Below are positions 7,834 to 17,205 of a stretch of DNA of 64,000 nt, one piece after another. Position 1 is the stretch's first letter. The number at the start of each line of letters is the position of its first letter. The translations under genes and the position numbers were made by a program. The notes beneath the pieces were generated by a model. The model was not told the origin of the DNA and did no database searches. It saw only the letters and a list, made by a program, of their open reading frames with translations. The DNA comes from SIG299 sp045531955 (lineage in GTDB: Bacteria; Bacillota; Clostridia; Lachnospirales; Lachnospiraceae). The stretch is from NCBI GenBank assembly GCA_045531955.1, contig JAZSFC010000051.1:62001-126000 (forward strand), written 5' to 3'.

Positions 7834-7870
7834 TGTAAGCATTTACGAAAAAGAGAAAATATGGTAAACT
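7834..7870 (+). promoter_or_regulatory. Promoter and operator of the pectinesterase gene
   Basis: The inverted-repeat site TGTAAGCATTTACG (7834-7847) ends in a -35 element TTTACG (7842-7847), followed by a 17-bp spacer and TAAACT (7865-7870). The same arrangement precedes the pectate lyase gene at 12140. The site resembles operators of the LacI/CcpA family (cre-like), so carbon-source control is likely; the cognate regulator is not in the window. Confidence 0.65.
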
Positions 7871-7967
7871 CTAAAGTAACTTGTGGGACTTGTGCGCCCT
7901 TCTGGCAGAGGGAGATAGTACCACGGTAAAATTTCATCCGCAAAGCGGATAGATAGGAGCGGGCATA
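7871..7967 (+). other. Structured leader of the pectinesterase mRNA
   Basis: About 90 nt of leader with GTGG/CCAC (about 7884 and 7920) closing a region that holds CCCT/AGGG, then ATCCGC/GCGGAT (7936-7950) just before the ribosome site. It matches no riboswitch class that I recognise. Confidence 0.35.
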
Positions 7968-10900
7968 ATGAGAAAATTATGGAAAAAAGTACTTGCAGGC
8001 CTTTTGGTTGCAGGTATGATGCTGACACCTGTGGCAGGTCGCGGCATCGAAGTGGCATTCGCTGCAGAAGCGGCGACAGGTTCCGTTGTTTATGATTTTA
8101 CAGACGGTTCCATTATCCCTACCGATACCAACGGTAAGTCTGATGTTACATCCGGCAACCTGACGGTTAAGGTTGGCACACAGAATGCGTACGTATATAA
8201 CGGCGCACAGCACGGTGTAGAATTTAAGGTTGGCAATACCATCGAAATCAAGGTAGACGGTCCTACCAAGATTGAAGTTGGTGACTGCCAGTATTCCGGT
8301 AATGATACACTTACAATGACAAGTGCTGATGGTACCTGGACACAGACAGCAGATGCTAAGAAGGGTTGCCAGCACAATGACGGCAGTGTGGTTGTATTCG
8401 AATACGAGGGCGGAGCAAACACCTTAGTTCTTGGCTTTGAAGCAAAGTGTTATATCCCAAAGATTACCACAACACCTATTAAGACAAGAGATTTAACTCC
8501 TGTTACTTATGACTTTACAGACGGTTCTATTATCCCTACTGATACAGACGGTAAGTCTAACGTTACTTCCGGTAATCTGACAGTAAAGGTTGGTACACAG
8601 AATGCGTACAAGTACAATGGCGCACAGCACGGTGTAGAATTTAAGGTTGGCAATACCATTGAAATCAAGGTAGACGGTCCTGCTAAGATTGAAGTGGGTG
8701 ACTGTCAGTATTCCGGTAATGATACACTTACAATGACAAGTGCTGACGGTGCATGGACACAGACAGCAGATGCCAAGAAGGGCTGCCAGCATAATGACGG
8801 CAGTGTTGTTGCTTTTGAGTATCAGGGCGGAGCAAACACCTTGATTCTGGGATTTGAAGCAAAGTGTTATATTCCAAAGATTACAGTAACACCTGTAGCA
8901 GCAACCGTTGTTGGTGAAGCTGAAAGCTTTACATTTATGTATGATGAACAGGCTGTTGACGGTGTTGTTGCAACCGGTCTTTATAAGTTTGCAGACAGTG
9001 AACTTCTCTTGGCCGGCGAAACCGTAAATGGTGTTATTACACAGTACACAGTGAAGAGCGGTAAGACCATCACAGTAAATGGTAAGACATATGATACTTA
9101 TACATCCGGTAAGAGACATGCGGATGTTAACAACATCTTTACACTTCCGGGCGAAGGCGATGGCTGTTTAACAGTATTCAAGCCTGCTGATAAGGGTATG
9201 ATGACGGTATATTTCAACTCCACTTCCTTCATCAGAGTTCACGATTTCAATAACGACGGAACCAAGAACGGTTACGTTGATGCTGAAGTAGGACTTACAG
9301 AATATTCCTTTGAAGTAAAACCTGGTCATACTTACGTAATGTCTACCACAGGTAAGACTAATAACATGTTCTACGGCGGTTACAGCTATGTTGTTGATGA
9401 AAAGGTAAGCGTACCTGTAACAGTAACTAATGTTGATGCAACTGTTTCTGATACATTAAAGATTGAACTTGTGGATGCACAGCTGGGCGGTAAGCCTATC
9501 GCACTTAATACAGCCGGTGCAACACTTGAACTTTTAAAGGGTCACACCTATAAGGTATCTACCAATGACGGTGGTGTTAAGGCACTCATCGGTGAGGCTG
9601 ATACATTTGTTGCTGCAGAGAGCGGCGTAACAATTACACTGAACAATGTTCCTGACCTTACCCTCACCGGTAAGATTGTAGGAACAGATGCTTCCGCTGT
9701 TACAAAGCTTACATTTACTAACATGGTTAACGGCACAGCATATGAAGCAACTCTGAAAGACGGTACCTATACTGTTTCCTTAAAGCCGGGTGAATATAAC
9801 ACTAGTGTTGTAACAACAAACGGTGGTGTTACATTCGACAGAGTATCTGTAAAAGAAAATGTTGAAAATACAAATGATGTATATGTAGAAGTTGCTGATT
9901 TAACAGCAAAGAGAGAAATCTCTTATACAGATATTGCAAATCTTGAAAAGACCGGTTCCGTTGCAGTAGAAAACGGAAAGGCTCATTGTGTTGGCCGTGC
10001 AGGTGACACAGTGATTGTTCCGATTAGCGGAAAGTCCAAGATTGTTGTAAACGCTTATTATGCAGCTGATTTCACAATGAATGGCGAGCAGATGATTTGT
10101 AATTCCGGAACAACATCCACAATTGATGCTTATGAGCAGATTGTAGACAGCGATGTTACCATTACATTTAACGGTACTTCTTATCTGACAAGCATTGTGG
10201 TACTTCCACTTGTTGAGTTCAAGAGTGAAATCAACGTACCTGGTGATTATGCTACATTAAACGAAGCTTCCGATGCTATTCTTGCTATGACAGACAGACC
10301 GGAAGGTGAAGCCGGCAGAGTAACCATCAACCTGAAAGCAGACCTCTTTGAACAGGTTGTTATGAATGCTCCGTATGTTACTCTTAAGGGTAACGGTCAT
10401 ACCATTTCCTGGTACTATGGTGTTGGTACACTTTACTACTCCGTAGATCCTGGCACAGGTCTTTACAATAAGAGACTTGCTATGGATAAGTATTCCTATG
10501 CAGAAGGTAACGGAAACCTTTGGGGTGGTGTGTTCATCGTAAGAGGTGACAACTTCATCGCAGAAGATACTACATTCTTAAATACTTATAACTACTATTT
10601 AACAGATGCAGAAAAGTCTGATATCGCAGGCACTGCTTTAGCTACAGACAGACTTGCAGAAGGTGCTGACGTAGCGGCTTATGCATACAAGGAAAGATCC
10701 AATGCTTTTTATATTGAGGCAAACAACATTGAAGTATATAACTGTAAGATTCTTTCTTCCCAGGATACCCTTGGTAGAAACGGTTCTGCGAATATCGGAT
10801 ACCATGTATACTTCAAGGATTGTGTAATCGGTGGTAATACCGACTACATCTGTGGTGAATTTGCAGCTGTATTTGATAACTGTGAATTACAGTGGAAGAC

Positions 10901-11993
10901 ATTTGCCAACGACGCAAACAACAATGCTAAGGTTGGTTACATTGTAGCTCCTAAGACAAGCCCATATGTATTCAGAAATTGTACTATTACAACAGATGGT
11001 AACGAAGGTGATGCAATAGTTCTCGGTAAGTTAGGTAGAACATGGGGTGCAAATTCCAATGCTTCCTACATTAACGTTGAAACCAATGGTTTAATCGATG
11101 CTACCGGTTGGGGTGAAATGAACAGCGGTGATATGGTAACAGCTGTATTTAACGAGTACAATGTAACAAGCAATGGTGAAGCATATGCTTCCACAGCAGC
11201 TACCAATCATGACCTGTCTGCAGTTGTAAGCTATTTTGATACCGCAGCAGTAAGTGTTGCAGATACCGTACTTGGCTCCTGGACTCCGGTTCGTTATGAA
11301 TCCGTTGAGCTGGAAGGCGTTGAAATGACAAAGGACGGCAGAGCAGTTTTACCTGGCGAAACAGTTTACACTGTAAAGAAGGGTGATTTCTTATGGAAGA
11401 TTGCTAAGGAATTACTTGGCAACGGTGCTAAATATAAAGAATTACTTGTTAGAAACAGTGATATTATTAAAAAGGCAGAGTTGATTTTCCCTGGTCAGCA
11501 AATCATTGTTCCTGTAGCAGGAACCGTAGTAGCTCCTGAGAAGGAAGAAACAAAGGCGGAAGGCGCTAAGGCAGAAGACGTAGTAGTTGATCTTTCTGCA
11601 GGCTTATTAGCAAATGTTGACTATAACGGAATCTCTGTTTTAGATAACATGTCTGTTAAGGATGGCTACACTTTCCCGGATGGCACTGCATATACAGCAA
11701 GTGTACAGGGTAGTGTAAATCCAAGTCCAAAGAATGGCGATATTCCTACCGAAGGTGCAGCTGTTAAGGTTTCTCCTGCAGCAGATTGTACATTCAAGGT
11801 TGCATTTAAGTTAGGTAACGGCAAGTCCTATCATTTCGTAGACGGAGATAAGAACATTATTGATACTTATGCAAATGAAGGCAGTGAGTCCGAATACTTA
11901 ACAAAGGAATACAAGTTAGAGGGCGGCAAGACCTATTACTTCTATGGTAACGGTACCAAGCTTCCTCTTTACTACCTTGGTTTAGACTATTAA
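7968..11993 (+). CDS. Secreted modular pectinesterase with tandem binding-type domains and LysM
   Basis: 1341 residues with a signal peptide (about 1-33). Two nearly identical 139-residue units (about 42-168 and 181-307) look like carbohydrate-binding modules. An uncharacterised beta-rich stretch follows to about 740. The CE8 pectinesterase beta-helix spans about 752-1115, with QDTL, YFKDCVIGGNTDYICG (catalytic Asp region) and LGRTWG in place of the usual LGRPW. A LysM domain (about 1131-1180, YTVKKGDFLWKIAKELLG) should bind peptidoglycan. The last 140 residues form another module with YYFYGNGTKLPLYY at the end. It removes methyl esters from pectin at the cell surface, preparing the substrate for the pectate lyase encoded next, which shares its promoter type. 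Confidence 0.92.
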   Translation: MRKLWKKVLAGLLVAGMMLTPVAGRGIEVAFAAEAATGSVVYDFTDGSIIPTDTNGKSDVTSGNLTVKVGTQNAYVYNGAQHGVEFKVGNTIEIKVDGPTKIEVGDCQYSGNDTLTMTSADGTWTQTADAKKGCQHNDGSVVVFEYEGGANTLVLGFEAKCYIPKITTTPIKTRDLTPVTYDFTDGSIIPTDTDGKSNVTSGNLTVKVGTQNAYKYNGAQHGVEFKVGNTIEIKVDGPAKIEVGDCQYSGNDTLTMTSADGAWTQTADAKKGCQHNDGSVVAFEYQGGANTLILGFEAKCYIPKITVTPVAATVVGEAESFTFMYDEQAVDGVVATGLYKFADSELLLAGETVNGVITQYTVKSGKTITVNGKTYDTYTSGKRHADVNNIFTLPGEGDGCLTVFKPADKGMMTVYFNSTSFIRVHDFNNDGTKNGYVDAEVGLTEYSFEVKPGHTYVMSTTGKTNNMFYGGYSYVVDEKVSVPVTVTNVDATVSDTLKIELVDAQLGGKPIALNTAGATLELLKGHTYKVSTNDGGVKALIGEADTFVAAESGVTITLNNVPDLTLTGKIVGTDASAVTKLTFTNMVNGTAYEATLKDGTYTVSLKPGEYNTSVVTTNGGVTFDRVSVKENVENTNDVYVEVADLTAKREISYTDIANLEKTGSVAVENGKAHCVGRAGDTVIVPISGKSKIVVNAYYAADFTMNGEQMICNSGTTSTIDAYEQIVDSDVTITFNGTSYLTSIVVLPLVEFKSEINVPGDYATLNEASDAILAMTDRPEGEAGRVTINLKADLFEQVVMNAPYVTLKGNGHTISWYYGVGTLYYSVDPGTGLYNKRLAMDKYSYAEGNGNLWGGVFIVRGDNFIAEDTTFLNTYNYYLTDAEKSDIAGTALATDRLAEGADVAAYAYKERSNAFYIEANNIEVYNCKILSSQDTLGRNGSANIGYHVYFKDCVIGGNTDYICGEFAAVFDNCELQWKTFANDANNNAKVGYIVAPKTSPYVFRNCTITTDGNEGDAIVLGKLGRTWGANSNASYINVETNGLIDATGWGEMNSGDMVTAVFNEYNVTSNGEAYASTAATNHDLSAVVSYFDTAAVSVADTVLGSWTPVRYESVELEGVEMTKDGRAVLPGETVYTVKKGDFLWKIAKELLGNGAKYKELLVRNSDIIKKAELIFPGQQIIVPVAGTVVAPEKEETKAEGAKAEDVVVDLSAGLLANVDYNGISVLDNMSVKDGYTFPDGTAYTASVQGSVNPSPKNGDIPTEGAAVKVSPAADCTFKVAFKLGNGKSYHFVDGDKNIIDTYANEGSESEYLTKEYKLEGGKTYYFYGNGTKLPLYYLGLDY
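8091..8897 (+). repeat. Tandem 417-bp intragenic duplication in the pectinesterase gene
   Basis: The unit starting at 8091 recurs at 8508 with high nucleotide identity over most of its length (for example GGTTGGCAATACCAT in both). The near identity at silent sites suggests recent duplication or gene conversion. Confidence 0.9.
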
Positions 11994-12020
11994 TAAAATA
12001 AGCAATAATTTATCGGAGAG

Positions 12021-12046
12021 GCCCGCTTGAAAAAGCGGGCTTCTTC
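12021..12046 (+). terminator. Terminator of the pectinesterase gene
   Basis: GCCCGCTT (12021-12028) and AAGCGGGC (12033-12040) enclose GAAA, followed by TTCTTCT. Confidence 0.85.
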
Positions 12047-12139
12047 TATGTAAAAAACACGGACAACCAATTTTTTTGATTTTGTGCAAATCTTTGGATT
12101 TCCTTATTTTCAGGGCATTTTTTCTGTGAAAAATGCCAG

Positions 12140-12176
12140 TGTAAGCATTTACAGAAACCAAAAAATATGGTAGAAT
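12140..12176 (+). promoter_or_regulatory. Promoter and operator of the pectate lyase gene
   Basis: TGTAAGCATTTACA (12140-12153) overlaps the -35 TTTACA (12148-12153); the spacer is 17 bp and the -10 is TAGAAT (12171-12176). The site shares 13 of 14 bases with the one before the pectinesterase gene, and the AATATGGTA stretch around the -10 is shared too. Confidence 0.7.
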
Positions 12177-12248
12177 ATGAAACATGAAAAAATTATTTTT
12201 CGAATGTTTCGGGCAGACGGAAACTGTCCGTGACAAGAAAGGAGCAAT

Positions 12249-15200
12249 ATGAAAAACAAAACAAGAAAGCTGATTTCTTCCGTTCTTGCTTTTGTGTTAA
12301 GTATCTGCATGATGCTTCCTGTAATGGGCGGTGTTACCCTTGTGGCAGAAGCAGCAGACAGTCAGGTTCTTAATGTAAGCGAGATGGAGGCAGGTGACAT
12401 TACCGAAGTGACCTCTTACGGTTATTTCTCGGTATCTGCAAATGCAGATAAAAAGGTTACCATCGATGAGAATAAGAAAACAGGTGATAATGGTATCGAA
12501 TTTACCAAGAGATTAAAGCTTGGTGGTTCCGGTTCCTTGGAAGCAAGAAATGTTTTCTTTACCACAAGCGGTGCGGCAACCGTAACCGTATATGCCATGA
12601 GTTCTTCCAGCGGTGAAGACAGACCATTATTATTCATGTCTGCCGACGGAACTGAACTGGGTCGCGGTACAGCATACGGTGCTCCTGCAGATAATATTAT
12701 TCCTGCCATTACATTTGAGGTAAGTGCGGCAGGCACCTATTATCTCTGGTCCGAGAAGAGCGGTATCAACATTTATTCTGTTGAGGTAACAGAAAAGGCT
12801 GCAGCTTCTGCAGGTGGCGCAGGCAAGACCATGTCCATGAATGTGAGTGACTTGGATGCAGCTACTATTACAGAGGTAACAAGCTATGGTGACTTCACTG
12901 TGGCGGCAAATGCAGAAAAAACAGTAGTGATTGACGATAACAAGAAGACTGGCGACAATGGTGTGGAATTCACCAAGAGAATGAAGCTTGGCGGTTCCGG
13001 TTCTGCAGAGCTTAGAAGTGTTTCCTTCACTACAAGCGGAGCAGCCAGCGTTACTGTATATGCTATGAGTTCTTCCAGTGGCGAAGACAGACCAATGTTA
13101 TTAGTTAGTGCGGATGGTACAGAAATCGGAAGAGGCACAGCATATGGTGCTCCTGCAGACAATATCATTCCGGCTATTACATACGAAGTAACAGCAGCAG
13201 GTACTTACTACCTGTGGTCCGAAAAGAGCGGCATCAATATTTATGCGATTGAAGTTAAGGAAGCAGGCGGCGCAGCTGCAGCTCCTAGTGTGTTAAATAT
13301 CAGCGAATTAGATGCGGCAACTATCACAGAGTTTACTACATACGGTGATTTCTCCGTAGCAGCAAGCGCAGATAAAAACGTTGTTATTGATGACAATAAG
13401 AAGACCGGCGACAACGGTACAGAATTTTCCAAGAGAATGAAGCTTGGCGGTTCCGGTTCCGTGGAACTTAGAAATATCTCCTTCACTACAAGTGGCGCAG
13501 CAACTGTTAATGTATATGCCATGAGTTCTTCCAGTGGCGAAGACAGACCATTATTATTGGTTGGTGCTGAAGGTGAAGTGGGTCGCGGTACTGCATACGG
13601 TGCTCCGGCAGACGGTATCATTCCTGTAATCACTTTTGAAGTAACAGCAGCAGGTACCTACTACTTATGGTCCGAAAAGAGCGGTATCAACGTATACTAC
13701 GTAGAAGTTGTTCCGGAAGGCGGCGCAGTAGCAGAAACCAACAGAGCAGCATGGAATACGGTTACAGCTCCTGTACTTGGTGAGCCATCCGTAGAAAACG
13801 GAACAATCAAGGTTCCTTACACTATGTTAATCGGTCCTGCAACCGACGGTTGTGACAGATTATATATTTACATGTATGATGCAGCAGGCAATGAAGTAGA
13901 AAAGGTTACCATGGCAGTTCAGGCTACAGCAGGTACTGCAGAATTTGCTCCTGCAGCATCCGGAGACTACACCTTCAAGTGTGAAGCCATGAGAACAGAT
14001 GAAACAACTACTTTAGCAGGTAATGAGGTTGCGGTAAAGGGTTATGTTCTTCCTTTAACCACTCCAGTAATTTCCAGCGCAACCAGCAAGGGTAACGGTA
14101 CCGTAAGCGTAGTATGGTTACCTGTTGTTGAAGCTGAGAACTACACAGTTACTTATCATGAAGTTGGCAGCGATGCAGTTGCAGTGGCAGGACAGACAGA
14201 TGCAACAGAATTTCTTGTAACAGGTCTTACTGTTGGAACAAGATATGTGTTTGAAGTTGTTGCAAACAGAGGTACTGATGCTTCTGCAGCCGGTTCCTTA
14301 GAAGCAACTGCTACTCAGGATGCACAGCGTGAATGGTCCTTCTCTACCTGGGGTTCCAGTACCAATACTACAGATAACTGGTACGAAGGCAATGTAAACG
14401 ACGGTTCCGTAACCGTAGCATCCTTAAACGGTAAGGGTAAGATTGTTCCTGGTTCCACCGACGGTCTTGCTTTCTACTATACAGCCATTGACCCTGAAAA
14501 GGAAAACTTTAAGTTAACCGCAACCCTTACTGTTGACGAATGGACCTTCTCCAATGGTCAGGACGGTTTCGGTATGATGGTTGCCGATGCGGTAGGCCCT
14601 CACGGTGATTCCTCTGCATTCTGGAATAACTACTTCTCCGCAGTAGTATCCAAGGTAGAATACTGGTACGACTATGAGAAGCAGGAAATCGTAACCGGCG
14701 ACACCGGTACAGCAAACAAGATTTCCATGAAGCTTGGTGTCGGTTCCCAGGAGAAGCGCGGTGTAACTGCAGCTAACATTGCAGACGGCACTATCGTTTC
14801 CAATACAGCTGATTTGTTTATCACAAATACAGAAACTTTGGAATTAAGCCAGAGATTCGCAGCAGGTACCTACAATATCGTTGGTAACTACAAGAACGAA
14901 ACAAAGCCTACCGGTACTCTTGGTGAAAGAGCACTTGTAACCGAGTTCAAGTTCACAATTGAAAGAAACAACACAGGTTACTATGTAACCTATCATGACC
15001 CTAAGACAGGGGAAGATTTTACCCGCAGATTCTACGATATCGAAAGAACTGCATTAACACAGATTGACCCTGATAACATCTACGTTGGTTTCTATGCAGC
15101 AAGAAATGCAAAGATTACCGTAACAGATGTTGTTCTTACAACTTCTGACCCAGCAACCGATGCACCGGCAGAAGCAAGAGAAATTACATACTATGCACCT

Positions 15201-16943
15201 GAGTTAGCAGTAAACTCTGCAGAAACTACAGGTAACGATGATTACACCTTAAATATTTACACCAATGCAAACGGTGTTATCGATGTTAAGGGTAATAACG
15301 GTGAAGTTTTCGCAGAGGGCGTTAAGGCAACTGCAGAAACTTATACTCATATCACAGTAGAAGACCTGCCAACCGGATTAACCAATTTCCGTATTTTCTT
15401 TACTCCGGATGCAGACTTCAAGTTCAGCGAATACGAAATGCTTTCTACTTATGATACTACCGAAATCCAGTGGGCAGTTTCCAAGAAGGTATTCGATATG
15501 AACGTAATCTACGTTGCTCCAAACGTAGACCCAAGCTTTACCGGTAAGGGTACCAAGGATAACCCGACCGACTTAAACAATGCTATGGAATATGCAAAGG
15601 AAGGTCAGATTATCGTACTTGCAGAAGGTACATATAAAGACTTCTTAAGCACCATCACCGTAGGCCGCGGCAACGACGGTACAGCTGAAAATCCAATCAT
15701 CCTCATGGCTGATCCGGAAGCAAAGACCCGTCCGGTGCTTGACTTCGATAAGAAGGGCTCCGGTATGACGATTGCCGGTAATTACTGGATTTTAGACGGT
15801 TTTGATGTAACAAATTCCAAGGATTCCAGTAAGGGTATTACCATTTCCGGCAGCAACTGTATCATCCAGAATGTAAATACTTATAAGAACGGTAACTCCG
15901 GTATCAATATCGGTAGATGGAAGGGTCAGGACCTTTGGAACGAATGGCCATCCAACAACTTAGTACTTAACTGTACTTCCTGGGACAATGCAGACGTTGG
16001 TTACGAAGATGCCGACGGTTTCGCATGTAAGTTAACAGTTGCGGATAATAACGTATTTGATGGTTGTATCGCGCACAACAATGCCGATGACGGTTGGGAT
16101 TTATTCGGTAAGATTGAAACCGGTTCCATTGGTTCTGTAGTGATTAAGAACTCTATCGCTTACGGCAACGGTTATATGTCCGACGGTACTAACGCAGGTA
16201 ACGGTAACGGCTTCAAGATGGGCGGCGACAGCTTACCTGGTAACCATAAGTTATACAACAGCTTTGCTTTTGATAATAAGGCAAAGGGTCTTGACAGTAA
16301 CTCCGGTCCGAATATTGAGCTTTACAATTGTACTACCTTCAACAACGGTGGCTCCAACGTAGCTCTTTATACAAATGACCGTCCGGATACCGCATATGTG
16401 GTTGACGGTGTTGTTTCCTTCCGTACCAAGGCTATGGATGTATCTGAAAACTTCAAGTTAAAGGGTACACAGGATCAGTCCAAGGTTTACGGCGTAAACA
16501 ACTACTTCTATGACACAGCAGCTCAGACCGGTGCAAATACCGAAGGCAAGAAGGTAGATGCTTCCTGGTTCGTAAATACCGATACTGCAACTGAAATCAC
16601 CAGAAATGCTGACGGTACCATCAATATGAACGGTCTCCTTCAGTTAACTGATGCGGCTGCAGCAGGCAGCGGTGCAGTTATGGGCGGCACACCAAACACT
16701 GATTACAGTGTAAGACTGGCAGCTCTTCAGGCTGAGGATGCCAAGAAGGCAGAAGCAGAAGCAGAAGTAACCGTGGCTCCGGAAGCTACCGTAGCTCCAA
16801 CTACAACACCTGCTGATGATACCGTAGATGCTCCGGCAGAAGGCGGTAACGGTGGTATTATCATTGCAGTAGTAGCAGTGGTAGTGCTTCTTTGCGGCGG
16901 CGGTGCATTCTTCTTAATGAAGAAAAAAGGTACTAAGAAATAA
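12249..16943 (+). CDS. Membrane-anchored modular pectate lyase (PL9-type)
   Basis: 1564 residues: signal peptide (1 to about 36); three repeats of about 140 residues (about 41-182, 197-337, 349-489), each with an AMSSSSGEDRP and a YYLWSEKSGIN motif; a linker domain; fibronectin type III (about 600-690); a lectin-like domain (about 695-945); a PL9-like right-handed beta-helix (about 1086-1450) with YEDADGFACKLTVADNNVF and AHNNADDGWDLFGKIETG, holding the Asp-rich calcium site and catalytic Lys expected of the family; a Pro/Thr-rich linker; and a C-terminal membrane helix with a basic stop (about 1535-1564). It should cleave de-esterified polygalacturonate at the cell surface. The repeats are probably substrate-binding modules of unnamed type. 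Confidence 0.92.
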   Translation: MKNKTRKLISSVLAFVLSICMMLPVMGGVTLVAEAADSQVLNVSEMEAGDITEVTSYGYFSVSANADKKVTIDENKKTGDNGIEFTKRLKLGGSGSLEARNVFFTTSGAATVTVYAMSSSSGEDRPLLFMSADGTELGRGTAYGAPADNIIPAITFEVSAAGTYYLWSEKSGINIYSVEVTEKAAASAGGAGKTMSMNVSDLDAATITEVTSYGDFTVAANAEKTVVIDDNKKTGDNGVEFTKRMKLGGSGSAELRSVSFTTSGAASVTVYAMSSSSGEDRPMLLVSADGTEIGRGTAYGAPADNIIPAITYEVTAAGTYYLWSEKSGINIYAIEVKEAGGAAAAPSVLNISELDAATITEFTTYGDFSVAASADKNVVIDDNKKTGDNGTEFSKRMKLGGSGSVELRNISFTTSGAATVNVYAMSSSSGEDRPLLLVGAEGEVGRGTAYGAPADGIIPVITFEVTAAGTYYLWSEKSGINVYYVEVVPEGGAVAETNRAAWNTVTAPVLGEPSVENGTIKVPYTMLIGPATDGCDRLYIYMYDAAGNEVEKVTMAVQATAGTAEFAPAASGDYTFKCEAMRTDETTTLAGNEVAVKGYVLPLTTPVISSATSKGNGTVSVVWLPVVEAENYTVTYHEVGSDAVAVAGQTDATEFLVTGLTVGTRYVFEVVANRGTDASAAGSLEATATQDAQREWSFSTWGSSTNTTDNWYEGNVNDGSVTVASLNGKGKIVPGSTDGLAFYYTAIDPEKENFKLTATLTVDEWTFSNGQDGFGMMVADAVGPHGDSSAFWNNYFSAVVSKVEYWYDYEKQEIVTGDTGTANKISMKLGVGSQEKRGVTAANIADGTIVSNTADLFITNTETLELSQRFAAGTYNIVGNYKNETKPTGTLGERALVTEFKFTIERNNTGYYVTYHDPKTGEDFTRRFYDIERTALTQIDPDNIYVGFYAARNAKITVTDVVLTTSDPATDAPAEAREITYYAPELAVNSAETTGNDDYTLNIYTNANGVIDVKGNNGEVFAEGVKATAETYTHITVEDLPTGLTNFRIFFTPDADFKFSEYEMLSTYDTTEIQWAVSKKVFDMNVIYVAPNVDPSFTGKGTKDNPTDLNNAMEYAKEGQIIVLAEGTYKDFLSTITVGRGNDGTAENPIILMADPEAKTRPVLDFDKKGSGMTIAGNYWILDGFDVTNSKDSSKGITISGSNCIIQNVNTYKNGNSGINIGRWKGQDLWNEWPSNNLVLNCTSWDNADVGYEDADGFACKLTVADNNVFDGCIAHNNADDGWDLFGKIETGSIGSVVIKNSIAYGNGYMSDGTNAGNGNGFKMGGDSLPGNHKLYNSFAFDNKAKGLDSNSGPNIELYNCTTFNNGGSNVALYTNDRPDTAYVVDGVVSFRTKAMDVSENFKLKGTQDQSKVYGVNNYFYDTAAQTGANTEGKKVDASWFVNTDTATEITRNADGTINMNGLLQLTDAAAAGSGAVMGGTPNTDYSVRLAALQAEDAKKAEAEAEVTVAPEATVAPTTTPADDTVDAPAEGGNGGIIIAVVAVVVLLCGGGAFFLMKKKGTKK
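12369..13715 (+). repeat. Three tandem intragenic repeats in the pectate lyase gene
   Basis: Units begin at about 12369, 12837 and 13293 (spacing 468 and 456 bp). They share long blocks at both protein and nucleotide level. Confidence 0.9.
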
Positions 16944-16957
16944 GTAAGATCAATGGA

Positions 16958-17002
16958 GGAGGTCTTTGCCCCGGTAAAACGGGGCGGGACCTCCCTTTTT
17001 CT
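16958..17002 (+). terminator. Terminator of the pectate lyase gene
   Basis: GGAGGTC (16958-16964) pairs with GACCTCC (16988-16994), with GCCCCG/CGGGGC inside, followed by CTTTTTCTTT. Confidence 0.9.
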
Positions 17003-17074
17003 TTGAGGAATGTGCCTGAAACAAGCGTTTTGTATATACTGTAGAAAAAATATAAAAAATTTTAAAAATTCTTG

Positions 17075-17103
17075 TTGACAAAATTTCTTTTATGGTGTAT
17101 TAT
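17075..17103 (+). promoter_or_regulatory. Promoter of tRNA-Gly
   Basis: TTGACA (17075-17080), a 17-bp spacer and TATTAT (17098-17103), 30 bp before the tRNA. Confidence 0.9.
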
Positions 17104-17132
17104 ATGTTTGTGCTTGAGAGACAGTACAATAT

Positions 17133-17205
17133 GCGCGAGTGGCTCAGTTGGTGGAGCGCGACCTTGCCAAGGTCGAGGCCGCGGGTTCGAGTCCCGTCTC
17201 GCGCT
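17133..17205 (+). tRNA. tRNA-Gly (anticodon GCC)
   Basis: A complete cloverleaf: acceptor GCGCGAG (17133-17139) with CTCGCGC (17198-17204) and discriminator T; anticodon stem CGACC/GGTCG with loop TTGCCAA, anticodon at 17166-17168; T arm GCGGG-TTCGAGT-CCCGT (17181-17197). CCA is not encoded. It has its own consensus promoter and is the only RNA gene recognised in the window. Confidence 0.97.

Noticed and set aside
7871..7967. Riboswitch before the pectinesterase gene
   Set aside because: The fold does not match cyclic di-GMP, SAM, purine, TPP or other classes that I could compare from memory; listed only as a structured leader.
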